Shown here in pieces: positions 16,062-23,802 of a stretch of 64,000 bases of DNA. The notes under the pieces were generated by a model, which was not told the DNA's origin, made no database searches, and saw only the letters and a list, made by a program, of their open reading frames with translations. Made by a program: the position numbers and the translations under genes. How positions within the stretch are numbered: position 1 is the first letter of the stretch; every line of letters starts with the position of its first letter. Source of the stretch: Buchananella felis (GTDB lineage Bacteria > Actinomycetota > Actinomycetes > Actinomycetales > Actinomycetaceae); assembly GCF_041380015.1 (NCBI RefSeq), contig NZ_CP159978.1. One strand, 5' to 3'.

Positions 16062-17048
16062 ATGGAACAACGGCGTATGGAACGGCTCGGCATCGACACC
16101 ACTGTGATCGGTCTGGGCTGCTGGCAGCTGGGCGCGGACTGGGGCGAGGTGAGCGAGGAGCACGCGATGGCAACGCTCCACGCGGCTGCGGACGCCGGGG
16201 TCAACTTCTTCGACACGGCCGACGTCTACGGCGATGGTCGCAGCGAGCAGCTTGTGGGCCGGTTCCTGCGTGAGCGCTCCGACGCCTCAATCACCGTGGC
16301 CACGAAGATGGGCCGGCGCGCCAACCCGCACGTGGCGCAGGCCTACAACGGGGCTAACTTCCGCGCCTGGAATGACCGTTCCCGCGCCAATCTCGGTGTG
16401 GACTGCCTGGACCTTGTGCAGCTGCACTGCCCGCCCACGTCGGTGTTCAGCACCGACGCCGTGTTCGACGAGCTCGACGCTATGGTCGATGAGGGCCGCA
16501 TGAGGGCATACGGCGTGTCGGTGGAGACCGTGGCCGAGGCCCTCACCGCCATTGCCCGCCCGAACGTGGCGAGCGTGCAGATCATTCTCAACGCGTTTCG
16601 CCGTAAGCCGCTGGAGCAGGTGTTGCCCGCCGCTGCGGCGGCCGGGGTGGGGATCATCGCCCGGGTCCCGCTCGCGTCGGGGTTGTTGTCTGGTAAGTAC
16701 GACGAGTCGACTCAGTTCGCTGCCTCCGACCACCGCTCCTACAACCGCCACGGTGAGGCTTTCGACAAGGGAGAGACGTTCTCTGGCGTGCCTTTCGAGG
16801 TCGTGGTGGCGGCGGCGCGGGAGGTGGCAGCGTTGACGCCGCCGGGCGCGACGACCGCGCAGTTCGCGCTGCGGTGGATCGTTGACCAGCCGGGCGTGAG
16901 CGTGGTGATTCCCGGCGCGCGCAACCCGGAGCAGGCGCGGGCCAATGCGCAGGCGGGGCAGTTGGCGCCGCTGACGACGCCGCAGTTGGACGCGCTGGAG
17001 CGCATTTATGACGAGCGCATCCGCGAACACGTCCACGCCAACTGGTAG
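16062..17048 (+). CDS. Aldo/keto reductase
   Basis: 328 aa, NADPH-dependent oxidoreductase of the aldo-keto reductase TIM-barrel family. Visible: ITVIGLGCWQLG-type N-terminus, catalytic aspartate and tyrosine in FFDTADVYGDGRSEQLVG, lysine in VATKMG, histidine in LVQLHCPP, and cofactor loop SVVIPGARNPEQARAN. Substrate unknown; stress and general metabolism members share this layout. The ATG at 16062 has TAGGGT 6 nt upstream and no Shine-Dalgarno, so it is probably leaderless. The gene stands alone on the plus strand between pnp and an MFS gene, flanked on both sides by family 1 repeats, and interrupts the usual rpsO-pnp pair. Confidence 0.92.
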   Translation: MEQRRMERLGIDTTVIGLGCWQLGADWGEVSEEHAMATLHAAADAGVNFFDTADVYGDGRSEQLVGRFLRERSDASITVATKMGRRANPHVAQAYNGANFRAWNDRSRANLGVDCLDLVQLHCPPTSVFSTDAVFDELDAMVDEGRMRAYGVSVETVAEALTAIARPNVASVQIILNAFRRKPLEQVLPAAAAAGVGIIARVPLASGLLSGKYDESTQFAASDHRSYNRHGEAFDKGETFSGVPFEVVVAAAREVAALTPPGATTAQFALRWIVDQPGVSVVIPGARNPEQARANAQAGQLAPLTTPQLDALERIYDERIREHVHANW

Positions 17049-17133
17049 CGACCCGCCCTCTGCCTGGCGTTTGGGTGGCGCCGCCGCGTTTTTCGTGGCC
17101 GACGCTCCGCCCGCCGCCCTGCCTCGCCCAGCC

Positions 17134-17220
17134 CGCCGAAACTTGTCCAAACCCCACGAGACTTGTCCATAGAGGCCCCGCTAAGGACAAGTTTCGGCGC
17201 CCAATGACAAGTTTCGGCGC
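17134..17220. repeat. 20-nt-period nested palindrome, family 1, copy 3
   Basis: Two direct ACTTGTCC units (20-nt spacing), turn, and two inverted ACAAGTTTCGGCGC units (20-nt spacing). It lies between the convergent aldo-keto reductase and MFS genes, where it could also act as a bidirectional terminator. Confidence 0.88.
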
Positions 17221-17243
17221 CAGAGCACTCCGCCCCAAGTGGG

Positions 17244-18428
17244 CTAGCGCGGCGCCGGCCTGCCTGCGAAGATTCCCGCCGCGATCTGGGCCAGGGCCAG
17301 TGCGCCCATCACCGCAAGGGAGGCCGACCATGTCCCGGTGCGCTCCACTAGGGCGCCCACCAGGACGGGCCCGGCGGCGGCGAAGAGGTAGCCCATCGAC
17401 TGGGCCATGCCGGACAGGCGGGTGGTCTCTTCCTGGGTGCGCCCGCGCAGGCTGATCAGGGAGAGGGCCACGACCAGGGCGGCGCCGGAGCCGGCGCCGG
17501 CCACCACCACCCAGAGGATCGACAGGGCCGGTTGGAGCAGGAGCCCGAACACGCCCACGGCCATGGGAATGGATGAGACCACCGTGGCGGTGACGTGGCT
17601 GGTGCCGGGCTTGAGTAGGCGTGGGATCAGCAGGGCGGCGGGCAGGCTGGCCAGTTGGAAGATGAACAGGCTGAGCCCGCCCCAGCGGGCGGAGGCCCCC
17701 TGGGCCACGATGATGGTGGGCAGCCAGGTGGCCATGACGTAGAAGGCGATCGACTGCAGCCCCAGGAAGGCGGTGAGCTGCCAGGCCTCGCGGCTGCGCC
17801 ACACGCTGCCGGCCCCGGCGCTGCGCCGCGCGGGAGCGGGCCGCCCGGCGGCGCGAGTGCGGGGCAGCCACACCACGGCGGTCAGCAGGGCGGGGAGCGC
17901 CCACACTGCCAGGGAGGCGCGCCAGCCCAGGGCGTCGGCTAGCGGGACGGCCACGGCCGCAGAGATCGCGGCGGAGATGATGATGCAGGCGGAGTAGACC
18001 CCGGTGGCCAGGGAGATGTGGCGGGAGTAGTCCCGCTTTACGAGGGTGGGGACCAGGACGTTGCCGGCCGCGATGGCGGCCCCGAGCAGCAGGGTGCCCA
18101 GCCACAGTCCGCCACCGCCCGCGTAGGAGCGCAGCCCGCTGCCGACCACCAGGAGCAGCAGCGCCGCCAGCAGGGTGCGTTCCATCCCGAATCGCCTGGC
18201 GGGGGCCGCGATGAGTGGGGAGAACGCGGCGAAGGCGAGCAGGGGCATGGCCCCTAGCAGCCCCAGCCAGCTCTCCGAGAGCTGCGTTGCCACCCCGATC
18301 TCTCCGAGCAGGGGCCCCACGGAGGTGAGGACGGGGCGCAGATTCATCGCTACCAGGAACACCAGGGCGGCGGTCACGGGCGGGAGGGCTAGGGGCTGGT
18401 CCAGGTTTGGGCGGGGCTGACGAGTCAT
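17244..18428 (-). CDS. MFS transporter, CynX/NimT-like
   Basis: 394 aa with about 12 hydrophobic segments and no periplasmic domain. The N-terminal MNLRPVLTSVGPLLGEI is typical of the cyanate/2-nitroimidazole (CynX/NimT) branch of the major facilitator superfamily; FGMERTLLAALLL is the cytoplasmic loop after helix 2. Substrate not predictable. ATG 18428. It shares the minus strand with rpsO but a strong terminator at 18448-18474 separates them, so it is probably transcribed independently. Together with the aldo-keto reductase it is an insertion in the rpsO-pnp neighbourhood. Confidence 0.85.
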   Translation of the reverse strand: MTRQPRPNLDQPLALPPVTAALVFLVAMNLRPVLTSVGPLLGEIGVATQLSESWLGLLGAMPLLAFAAFSPLIAAPARRFGMERTLLAALLLLVVGSGLRSYAGGGGLWLGTLLLGAAIAAGNVLVPTLVKRDYSRHISLATGVYSACIIISAAISAAVAVPLADALGWRASLAVWALPALLTAVVWLPRTRAAGRPAPARRSAGAGSVWRSREAWQLTAFLGLQSIAFYVMATWLPTIIVAQGASARWGGLSLFIFQLASLPAALLIPRLLKPGTSHVTATVVSSIPMAVGVFGLLLQPALSILWVVVAGAGSGAALVVALSLISLRGRTQEETTRLSGMAQSMGYLFAAAGPVLVGALVERTGTWSASLAVMGALALAQIAAGIFAGRPAPR

Positions 18429-18447
18429 AGGCGTTCCAGCCTAAAGC

Positions 18448-18474
18448 AAAGGAGCCCCGCCAAGGCGGGGCTCC
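18448..18474 (-). terminator. Terminator after rpsO
   Basis: Perfect 11-bp stem GGAGCCCCGCC / GGCGGGGCTCC with a 2-nt centre, followed on the minus strand by TTTGCTTT. Confidence 0.85.
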
Positions 18475-18492
18475 TCACAGCTTGGGATTGCG

Positions 18493-18762
18493 TTATCGAC
18501 GCAGGCCCAGGCGCTCGATCAGGGAGCGGTAGCGGTTGATGTCCACCGAGGCCAGGTAGCCCAGGATGCGACGACGCTGACCGACCAGCAGCATGAGGCC
18601 GCGGCGAGAGTGGTGGTCGTGCTTGTGGGTCTTGAAGTGCTCGGTCAGGTCCTTGATGCGGCGAGAGAGCAGAGCAACCTGCACCTCGGGGGAACCGGTG
18701 TCACCGGGGTGGGTGGCGTACTCTTCGATGATCTGCTTCTTGACCTCAGGAGCCAGGGCCAT
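18493..18762 (-). CDS. rpsO: 30S ribosomal protein S15
   Basis: 89 aa, exactly the usual length. Conserved HPGDTGSPEVQVALLSRRIK, HFKTHKHDHHSRRGL and RRRILGYL are present; binds the 16S rRNA central domain. The frame is open further upstream, but ATG 18762 with AAAGAGG upstream gives the standard MALAPEVKKQIIEEYA start. It normally precedes pnp directly; here it has its own terminator and pnp lies about 2.8 kb away. Confidence 0.98.
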   Translation of the reverse strand: MALAPEVKKQIIEEYATHPGDTGSPEVQVALLSRRIKDLTEHFKTHKHDHHSRRGLMLLVGQRRRILGYLASVDINRYRSLIERLGLRR

Positions 18763-18935
18763 GGTTGCCTCTTTCTTCTCGTTGCGCGGAGCGCCAGGTA
18801 TTTCCCTGGGCATCACGTTTCCGCGGCCGGCTTTAACGGCCCCACCAGCCTAGCAGCACTCTCCCCTGGCCAGCTGTGTCCTGCGCGTGAGACCGACCAC
18901 CCGCTTTGCCTCTGCCCGTCCGTATAGTCGGTGGC

Positions 18936-19421
18936 ATGGCTTTAGAGATCCGCCCCGCTACCCCGGCCGATTTGGACGACGTTCGCTTCATCGGTTTTTC
19001 CACGTGGCCGCCCACGTACGGTCCCATTCGCGGTTCGTCGTTCGTGGTCAAGGGCCTGGACGACTGGTGGAGTCCCCAGGCGCTTGCCTATTCGCTGGAG
19101 AACGGTTTCATCTTCTTGGCGTTGGACGGTTCTACCCCCGTGGGGGTGGCGGAGTACGGCTTCCTGGAGCAGGGTGTGGTGCTTTGGAAACTCTACGTGC
19201 TCCCCTCGCATCAGGGGACGGGGGTGGGTTCCCGGCTCCTGGAGCAGGTGGGCAAGATCGCCTATGGGCGCTCCAGCGACCTGATTACTGAGTGCGAGGC
19301 CCGTAACGAGCGGGCGATCGCCTTCTACTCCGCAAAGGGTTTCCAGCAAACTGGGCGTGAGACCAGCAAGTTTGGCGATGCCATCTGGTGGCGCCGGCCC
19401 CACCGTGAACTAGATAGTTAG
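18936..19421 (+). CDS. GNAT family N-acetyltransferase
   Basis: 161 aa. Starts MALEIRPATPADLDDVRFI; the acetyl-CoA motif is visible in WKLYVLPSHQGTGVGSRLLE (V-x-x-x-x-x-Q/GxGxG/A pattern), followed by CEARNERAIAFYSAKGFQQ, the classic motif B. Substrate unknown. ATG 18936 is preferred over an upstream in-frame GTG-type start because TATAGT lies 7 nt before it, a leaderless arrangement, and because the fold begins there. It sits between the divergent rpsO and convergent ribF, an inserted single gene. Confidence 0.88.
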   Translation: MALEIRPATPADLDDVRFIGFSTWPPTYGPIRGSSFVVKGLDDWWSPQALAYSLENGFIFLALDGSTPVGVAEYGFLEQGVVLWKLYVLPSHQGTGVGSRLLEQVGKIAYGRSSDLITECEARNERAIAFYSAKGFQQTGRETSKFGDAIWWRRPHRELDS

Positions 19422-19529
19422 CGGCGGGGCCGCTGTGCTGGCAAGAGCGGCTGACCGCCAAGCACCAACCAGTTGGTTGCGTCCGTTTACTGGGCCGGGC
19501 CAGTTGGCTTACCGCCGGGCGCTGACCAG

Positions 19530-20528
19530 TTAACTGGCCAGGGGCCGGGCCGTCACGTCCGCCGGGTCGATTGGGCCGGGGCGCGGTACGCCCAAGATGG
19601 CGGCGGCGCGGGCGACGTCGTCGTGCATCTGGTCGATTAACGGCTCGATGGCGGCAAAAGTGAGCATTGGGCGGATGCGCTCGACCATCTCCACCACCAC
19701 CTCCTCGCCGTACAGGTCCAGGTCTGCGCGGCCCAATACGTGGGCCTCCACGGTGCGGTTGACGTCTTCGAAAGTCGGGTTCGTCCCTACCGAGATCGCG
19801 GCTGGAAGGCGCTCTGGGCGGCCTTCGATCAGTACTGACGGCCGCAGCAACCAGCCTGCGTAGACGCCGTCTTGGGGTACTTCGCCCACGCGGGCAGCCA
19901 GCAGGTTAGCGGTGGGGAAACCCAGGTCGCGGCCTCGTTGCGCACCATCTACCACCACGCCGCGCACTCGGTGCGGCCGCCCCAGGACCTGGGCAACTCC
20001 GGCTACGTCGCCAACCGACAGCAGCTGGCGCACCCAAGTTGAGCTCCAGCGCTTACCGGCTTGGCCACAGACCTCCTCTTGGACCAGCACTTCAAAACCG
20101 AGTTCTTGGCCCAGTTGGCGCAACGTGGACAAATCTCCACAGTTGCCTGCTCCAAAACGCACGTCCTGGCCTACCAGGACCGCGCGGGCTCCCAGCAAAT
20201 CGCACAGCCAGGTGGAGACGAACTCTCGCGGCCCTTGGGCTGCAAAATCCAGGTTGTAGTCCACCACCAGCACCGCGTCTAGGCCACTGGCTTCGAGAAC
20301 CTCTAAGCGGTCCGCCAGGGAGGTGATGAGAGGCAGGGGCCCAACGTGCACGTGGTGTGGGTGCGGGAAGAACGTCATCGCTACGGCCTTGCAGCCGCGT
20401 TCCCGGGCCTGCTCCACCACGCCAGCGATTAGTTTCTGGTGCCCCAAGTGGACACCGTCAAAGTTGCCGATCGTCACCACGCTGGCCAGCCCAGCGGGCA
20501 CCTGTTGCGGCCCGCGCCAGATCTCCAT
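19530..20528 (-). CDS. ribF: Bifunctional riboflavin kinase / FAD synthetase
   Basis: 332 aa. Makes FMN and FAD from riboflavin and ATP. N-terminal FAD-synthetase nucleotidyltransferase domain with TIGNFDGVHLGHQKLI (about 19-34), then the riboflavin kinase domain with RGRDLGFPTANL (about 225) and the ISVGTNPTF motif. ATG 20528. Third gene of a tight minus-strand group truB-orf70-ribF, following rbfA; classical neighbourhood of truB and rpsO. The stop codon lies in a small perfect palindrome CCAGTTAACTGG. Confidence 0.97.
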   Translation of the reverse strand: MEIWRGPQQVPAGLASVVTIGNFDGVHLGHQKLIAGVVEQARERGCKAVAMTFFPHPHHVHVGPLPLITSLADRLEVLEASGLDAVLVVDYNLDFAAQGPREFVSTWLCDLLGARAVLVGQDVRFGAGNCGDLSTLRQLGQELGFEVLVQEEVCGQAGKRWSSTWVRQLLSVGDVAGVAQVLGRPHRVRGVVVDGAQRGRDLGFPTANLLAARVGEVPQDGVYAGWLLRPSVLIEGRPERLPAAISVGTNPTFEDVNRTVEAHVLGRADLDLYGEEVVVEMVERIRPMLTFAAIEPLIDQMHDDVARAAAILGVPRPGPIDPADVTARPLAS

Positions 20529-20543
20529 GAGTGCGAAAAGTCC

Positions 20544-20756
20544 TTACTTAGCGGCGCGCAGACCTAGGTTGGCCCGCCCGTCTGCTTCCAGTCCGATCGG
20601 GGCGCGGTCAGCTGCACGCTTGCGCTTGCCTCCACCGCATTTTCCGCCGCAACCACAACCCGAGTGTTCGCGCGTCGGTGCTCCCTCCGGGCGGGCCGGG
20701 GAGATACCGGCCTCGTCAAGGGGCACGCCAAGTCGGGGGCGGGAGGTTTCGGTCAT
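20544..20756 (-). CDS. Small Cys/Gly-rich protein between truB and ribF
   Basis: 70 aa. Begins MTETSRPRLGVPLDE and has a central cluster HSGCGCGGKCGGGKRKR that looks metal-binding or redox-active, followed by a short tail. No family recognised. Reality is supported by its fit between truB (18-nt gap) and ribF (15-nt gap) on the same strand and by AAAGGA about 10 nt before the ATG. It could instead be a spacer ORF; conservation of the Cys cluster in relatives would settle this. Confidence 0.55.
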   Translation of the reverse strand: MTETSRPRLGVPLDEAGISPARPEGAPTREHSGCGCGGKCGGGKRKRAADRAPIGLEADGRANLGLRAAK

Positions 20757-20774
20757 GGGAGCAGGGTCCTTTCG

Positions 20775-21842
20775 TCAGCCCTCAATGTTAGCCGGGAAAA
20801 CCACGTATGGGCGGTCATACTTTCCCTGGCGGCGCAGCAACGCCACTGCCCCGTTGGGGCCTATGGCCGCGCCCGGCTCGGGCCCGTCCAGCGCGGGAAG
20901 AAACATGCCGCGCCGCAGCGACTCTGCTTCTTCCTGGTTGACCCGACGGACCTGGAACTCTGCGGCCACTACATCGGTAAGCGGCCGCACCTTCAGTCCG
21001 TGCGGACTTTCGCTCGCTGCATCCTGCTCAACCTGGGCGCTGGCCTGCTCCAAGGAGACGGCGTCGTTCTCGGTGAAGGAACCCACGCGCGTGCGGCGCA
21101 GGCGAGTCAGGTGTCCCGCGCTTCCCACTGCCCGGCCCAGATCCCTGGCCAGGGCACGAATATAGGTGCCTGCGGAGCAGACCACCCGCACGTCTAGATC
21201 AACCACCTCGACCTCCGCCGCCGCTTGGCCTAGGCCAACGCTGATGGTGGCCGGGCGCGGCGCGGCAGTCAGTTCAAAGGTCTTCACCGTTACGGGACGG
21301 GCGGCCAGCTCTACTTCCTGCCCGGCCCGCGCCCGGGCGTAGGAGCGCACCCCGTCCACCTTGATCGCGCTTACCGTGGCGGGCACCTGCATGATCTGGC
21401 CGGTCAGCGCGGCCAGCTCGGCCTCCAGGCGGGCCGGATCCACCTCGGCGCAGCCGGGGGCGGTGACCACCTCACCCTCGGCGTCGTCCGTGGTCGTGGC
21501 GATGCCCAGGCGGATGGTGGCCACGTACTCCTTGTCGGTGCCCGTGATGTGGGTGAGCAGGCGCGTGGCCGCGCCGATTCCCACCACCAGCACGCCGGTG
21601 GCCATCGGGTCCAGGGTGCCGGCGTGGCCCACCTTCTTGGTGGCGGCCAGGCGGCGCACCTTGCCCACCACGTCGTGCGAGGTCAGGCCGGCCGGCTTGT
21701 CGATCACCACGCACCCGGCCCGGGCGGGCACCGCCCCCCGGGCCACGCTGGGGCCGCGCAGCTGCCCGCGCGCCCTGCCCTCCCGAGGTTGCTGGTTGGC
21801 TCCGCCCGGGGAACCCGGCGCGCCCGTCTGCTCCGGGCTCAC
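20775..21842 (-). CDS. truB: tRNA pseudouridine(55) synthase
   Basis: 355 aa. Makes the universal pseudouridine in the T-loop of tRNAs. Motifs: VIDKPAGLTSHDVV, HAGTLDPMATGVL with the catalytic aspartate, IRLGIATTTDDAEGE, GTYIRALARDLG. The C-terminus carries a PUA-like actinobacterial extension. GTG start at 21842 directly abuts the rbfA stop (TAAGTG), so translation is likely coupled. The first about 40 residues (Gly/Pro/Arg-rich) are an unusual N-terminal extension; a later start is possible but none is better. Confidence 0.96.
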   Translation of the reverse strand: MSPEQTGAPGSPGGANQQPREGRARGQLRGPSVARGAVPARAGCVVIDKPAGLTSHDVVGKVRRLAATKKVGHAGTLDPMATGVLVVGIGAATRLLTHITGTDKEYVATIRLGIATTTDDAEGEVVTAPGCAEVDPARLEAELAALTGQIMQVPATVSAIKVDGVRSYARARAGQEVELAARPVTVKTFELTAAPRPATISVGLGQAAAEVEVVDLDVRVVCSAGTYIRALARDLGRAVGSAGHLTRLRRTRVGSFTENDAVSLEQASAQVEQDAASESPHGLKVRPLTDVVAAEFQVRRVNQEEAESLRRGMFLPALDGPEPGAAIGPNGAVALLRRQGKYDRPYVVFPANIEG

Positions 21843-22418
21843 TTACTTGGCGTCCTCGCCGCTGGCGGCAGCGTCCTCAGCGCCGGCGGCAACGTCGTCC
21901 ACCGCACCGGCCTCGTCGTCAAACTCGGCCTCGTCGGCCTCCTCGTCCCACTCCTCGTCATCCCAGTCGGCGTCGTCGTCAAAGTCGTCCTCGACGCGCT
22001 CCTTCTTCTCCTTGTAGGGGTTGGCGTCACCGGCGTAGGTGGCGCCCTCGGCCAGGCGGGCCACCTCGGCGTCCTTCGCGGCGGCCGCGACCAGCGCGTC
22101 CTCCAGGGAGGCGGCGGTCTCCGGCAGGGCGTCGCGCACGAAGGTCAGGGTCGGGGTCAGGCGGATGCCCAGGGCACGGCCCACCTCGGAGCGCAGCATG
22201 CCGGTGGCGGACGCCAGCGCCGCAGCCGACGAACCCTCCGCCGGCTCGTCCCCCAGGACGGTGTAGAAGACGGTGGCCTGCTGCAGGTCCCCGGTCACCC
22301 TCACCTCGGTGACGGTGACGAAGCCCAGGCGCGGGTCCTTCACCCGCGTGTCCAACAGGCGGGCAACGGTCTCGTGGATGCGGTCGGCCACCTTGCGGGC
22401 GCGCGCGTCGTCAGCCAT
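21843..22418 (-). CDS. rbfA: Ribosome-binding factor A
   Basis: 191 aa, longer than the usual 120-150. The KH-like core (MADDARARKVADRIHETVAR, DPRLGFVTVTEVRVTGDLQQ, AKVFYTVL-type strand) is followed by a strongly acidic, disordered tail of about 65 residues rich in D, E and A (DDFDDDADWDDEEWDEEADE). Needed for maturation of the 30S subunit and 16S rRNA 5' end. ATG 22418 follows GGAGAGA. It opens the rbfA-truB-orf70-ribF group; infB normally precedes it, but rarD is inserted between. Confidence 0.95.
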   Translation of the reverse strand: MADDARARKVADRIHETVARLLDTRVKDPRLGFVTVTEVRVTGDLQQATVFYTVLGDEPAEGSSAAALASATGMLRSEVGRALGIRLTPTLTFVRDALPETAASLEDALVAAAAKDAEVARLAEGATYAGDANPYKEKKERVEDDFDDDADWDDEEWDEEADEAEFDDEAGAVDDVAAGAEDAAASGEDAK

Positions 22419-22504
22419 TTCTCTCTCCTCGCTAAAGAATCACTGCCATTAGGGTACGGGCAGGTCGGCGCCGCCGCTCACCCGCCTGGCCCTAGACTTG
22501 CGCG

Positions 22505-23431
22505 GTGCCCACCTCAACGCCCGCGCCGGGACTCGACAGAACCGGCCTTGTCACCATCGTCTCCTGCTACGTGGTGTGGGGGCTCTTTCCCCTCTACTTC
22601 CGGCTCCTGAACAGCGCCGGGGCCGGCGAGATCATCGCCTACCGCGCCTCCATGACCCTGCTGTCCTGCCTGACGCTCATCGCGCTCTGGCGCGGGGCCG
22701 GCCGGCGCCTCCTGGTGGCGCTGCGCTCCCGGCGCACCGTGGGAATGCTCGCCCTGGCCGGCGCGCTGATCGCGGTGAACTGGCTGGTCTACGTCTTCGG
22801 GGTCAACACCGGTCGCACCGCCGACGCCGCCATCGGCTACTTCCTCAACCCCCTGGTGACGGTGGCGCTCGGCTACGTGTTCCTGGGCGAGCGCCTACGC
22901 CGCCTGCAGCTGGTCTCCCTGGGAGTGGCGGCCGCCGCGGTGGGGCTGCTGGTGTGGGCCTACGGCTCCTTCCCCTGGATCTCCCTGACCCTGGCGTTCT
23001 CCTTCGGCTTCTACGGGCTGCTCAAGAAGAAGGTGCGCGCCGACTCCCTGACCGGCCTGACCATCGAGACCGCCGCGATCGTGCCAGCCTGCCTGGCCTA
23101 CCTGGCGTGGCTGGGCTGGCAGGGGCGGGCCGTGGTCTCCGCTGGCGTGCCGCTGGATTGGGGTGTCTTTGGTCTGCTGGTGCTGACCGGCCCGCTCACC
23201 GCCCTGCCGCTGCTCCTGTTCGGGGTGGGCGCCCAGCGCGTCCCACTCACCGTGGTCGGGTTGTCTCAGTACATCGCGCCGACCATGCAGTTCCTGATCG
23301 CCCTGCTGGTTTTCCACGAGCCCATGCCGCCCGTGCGCTTCTGGGCGGTCGGACTGGTGTGGGTGGCCGTGTTCATTTTCGTGGCCGACGCCCTCGCCGC
23401 CGCCCGCAAGGCCCGCACCCGCGCCGCTTAA
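22505..23431 (+). CDS. rarD: RarD-like EamA/DMT family transporter
   Basis: 308 aa with about 10 hydrophobic helices. The N-terminal YVVWGLFPLYFRLLNSAGAGEI is the RarD signature, and LSQYIAPTMQFLIALLVFHE is the conserved C-terminal segment of this branch. Substrate unknown (proteins of this family have been linked to drug and metabolite export). GTG 22505 is chosen because TAGACT lies 6 nt upstream, which indicates a leaderless message. It is a plus-strand insertion in the otherwise conserved infB-rbfA pair. Confidence 0.92.
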   Translation: MPTSTPAPGLDRTGLVTIVSCYVVWGLFPLYFRLLNSAGAGEIIAYRASMTLLSCLTLIALWRGAGRRLLVALRSRRTVGMLALAGALIAVNWLVYVFGVNTGRTADAAIGYFLNPLVTVALGYVFLGERLRRLQLVSLGVAAAAVGLLVWAYGSFPWISLTLAFSFGFYGLLKKKVRADSLTGLTIETAAIVPACLAYLAWLGWQGRAVVSAGVPLDWGVFGLLVLTGPLTALPLLLFGVGAQRVPLTVVGLSQYIAPTMQFLIALLVFHEPMPPVRFWAVGLVWVAVFIFVADALAAARKARTRAA

Positions 23432-23802
23432 CCGGTCGACCTAGACCTTGTGCAGCCGACCTAGACCTTGCGTAGCACTCTACGGTCTAGGTCGGCTGCA
23501 CAAGGTCTAGGCCGTACGAATTTGAAACATTTGCACGACGTTCCGCCCGCCTCCCCCACCCCGACGCCTGGCGCTGGACCACCTAGACAACGCTCAGCAG
23601 TCCGCCGGGGCCGGCCACCCCGCCGCCGGCCGGGTGAAGCGGCACGGTGGGGCGGCAGCGTCGTACAAAGAGGCGCCGCGCCCGGCCACCAACCCGGTCG
23701 GCAGCGTCGGCCACCACTCCCCCGCAAAAAGACCGGCGGGGCGGAGGAAAAGCTCCGCCCCGCCGGGCCTCACCACGCACTCAGGCGCGGCACAAAGACC
23801 GC
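23432..23802. other. rarD-infB convergent gap
   Basis: About 370 bases with no supported gene. Contains the family 3 palindrome (23437-23512) and fragments resembling the GACGTC motif (GCGTCGGCCACC at 23704-23715; GCGTCGTACAA near 23658). A stem GGCGGGGC(GG) / CCGCCCCGCC near 23735-23768 may terminate infB. Confidence 0.5.
23437..23512. repeat. 20-nt-period nested palindrome, family 3
   Basis: CTAGACCTTG twice with 20-nt spacing, a 4-nt turn, then GGTCTAGG twice with 20-nt spacing. The two arms pair almost perfectly over about 34 bp; the right arm lacks 4 nt (CAAG). It begins 5 nt after the rarD stop and could be its transcription terminator or a mobile-repeat remnant. Confidence 0.88.
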
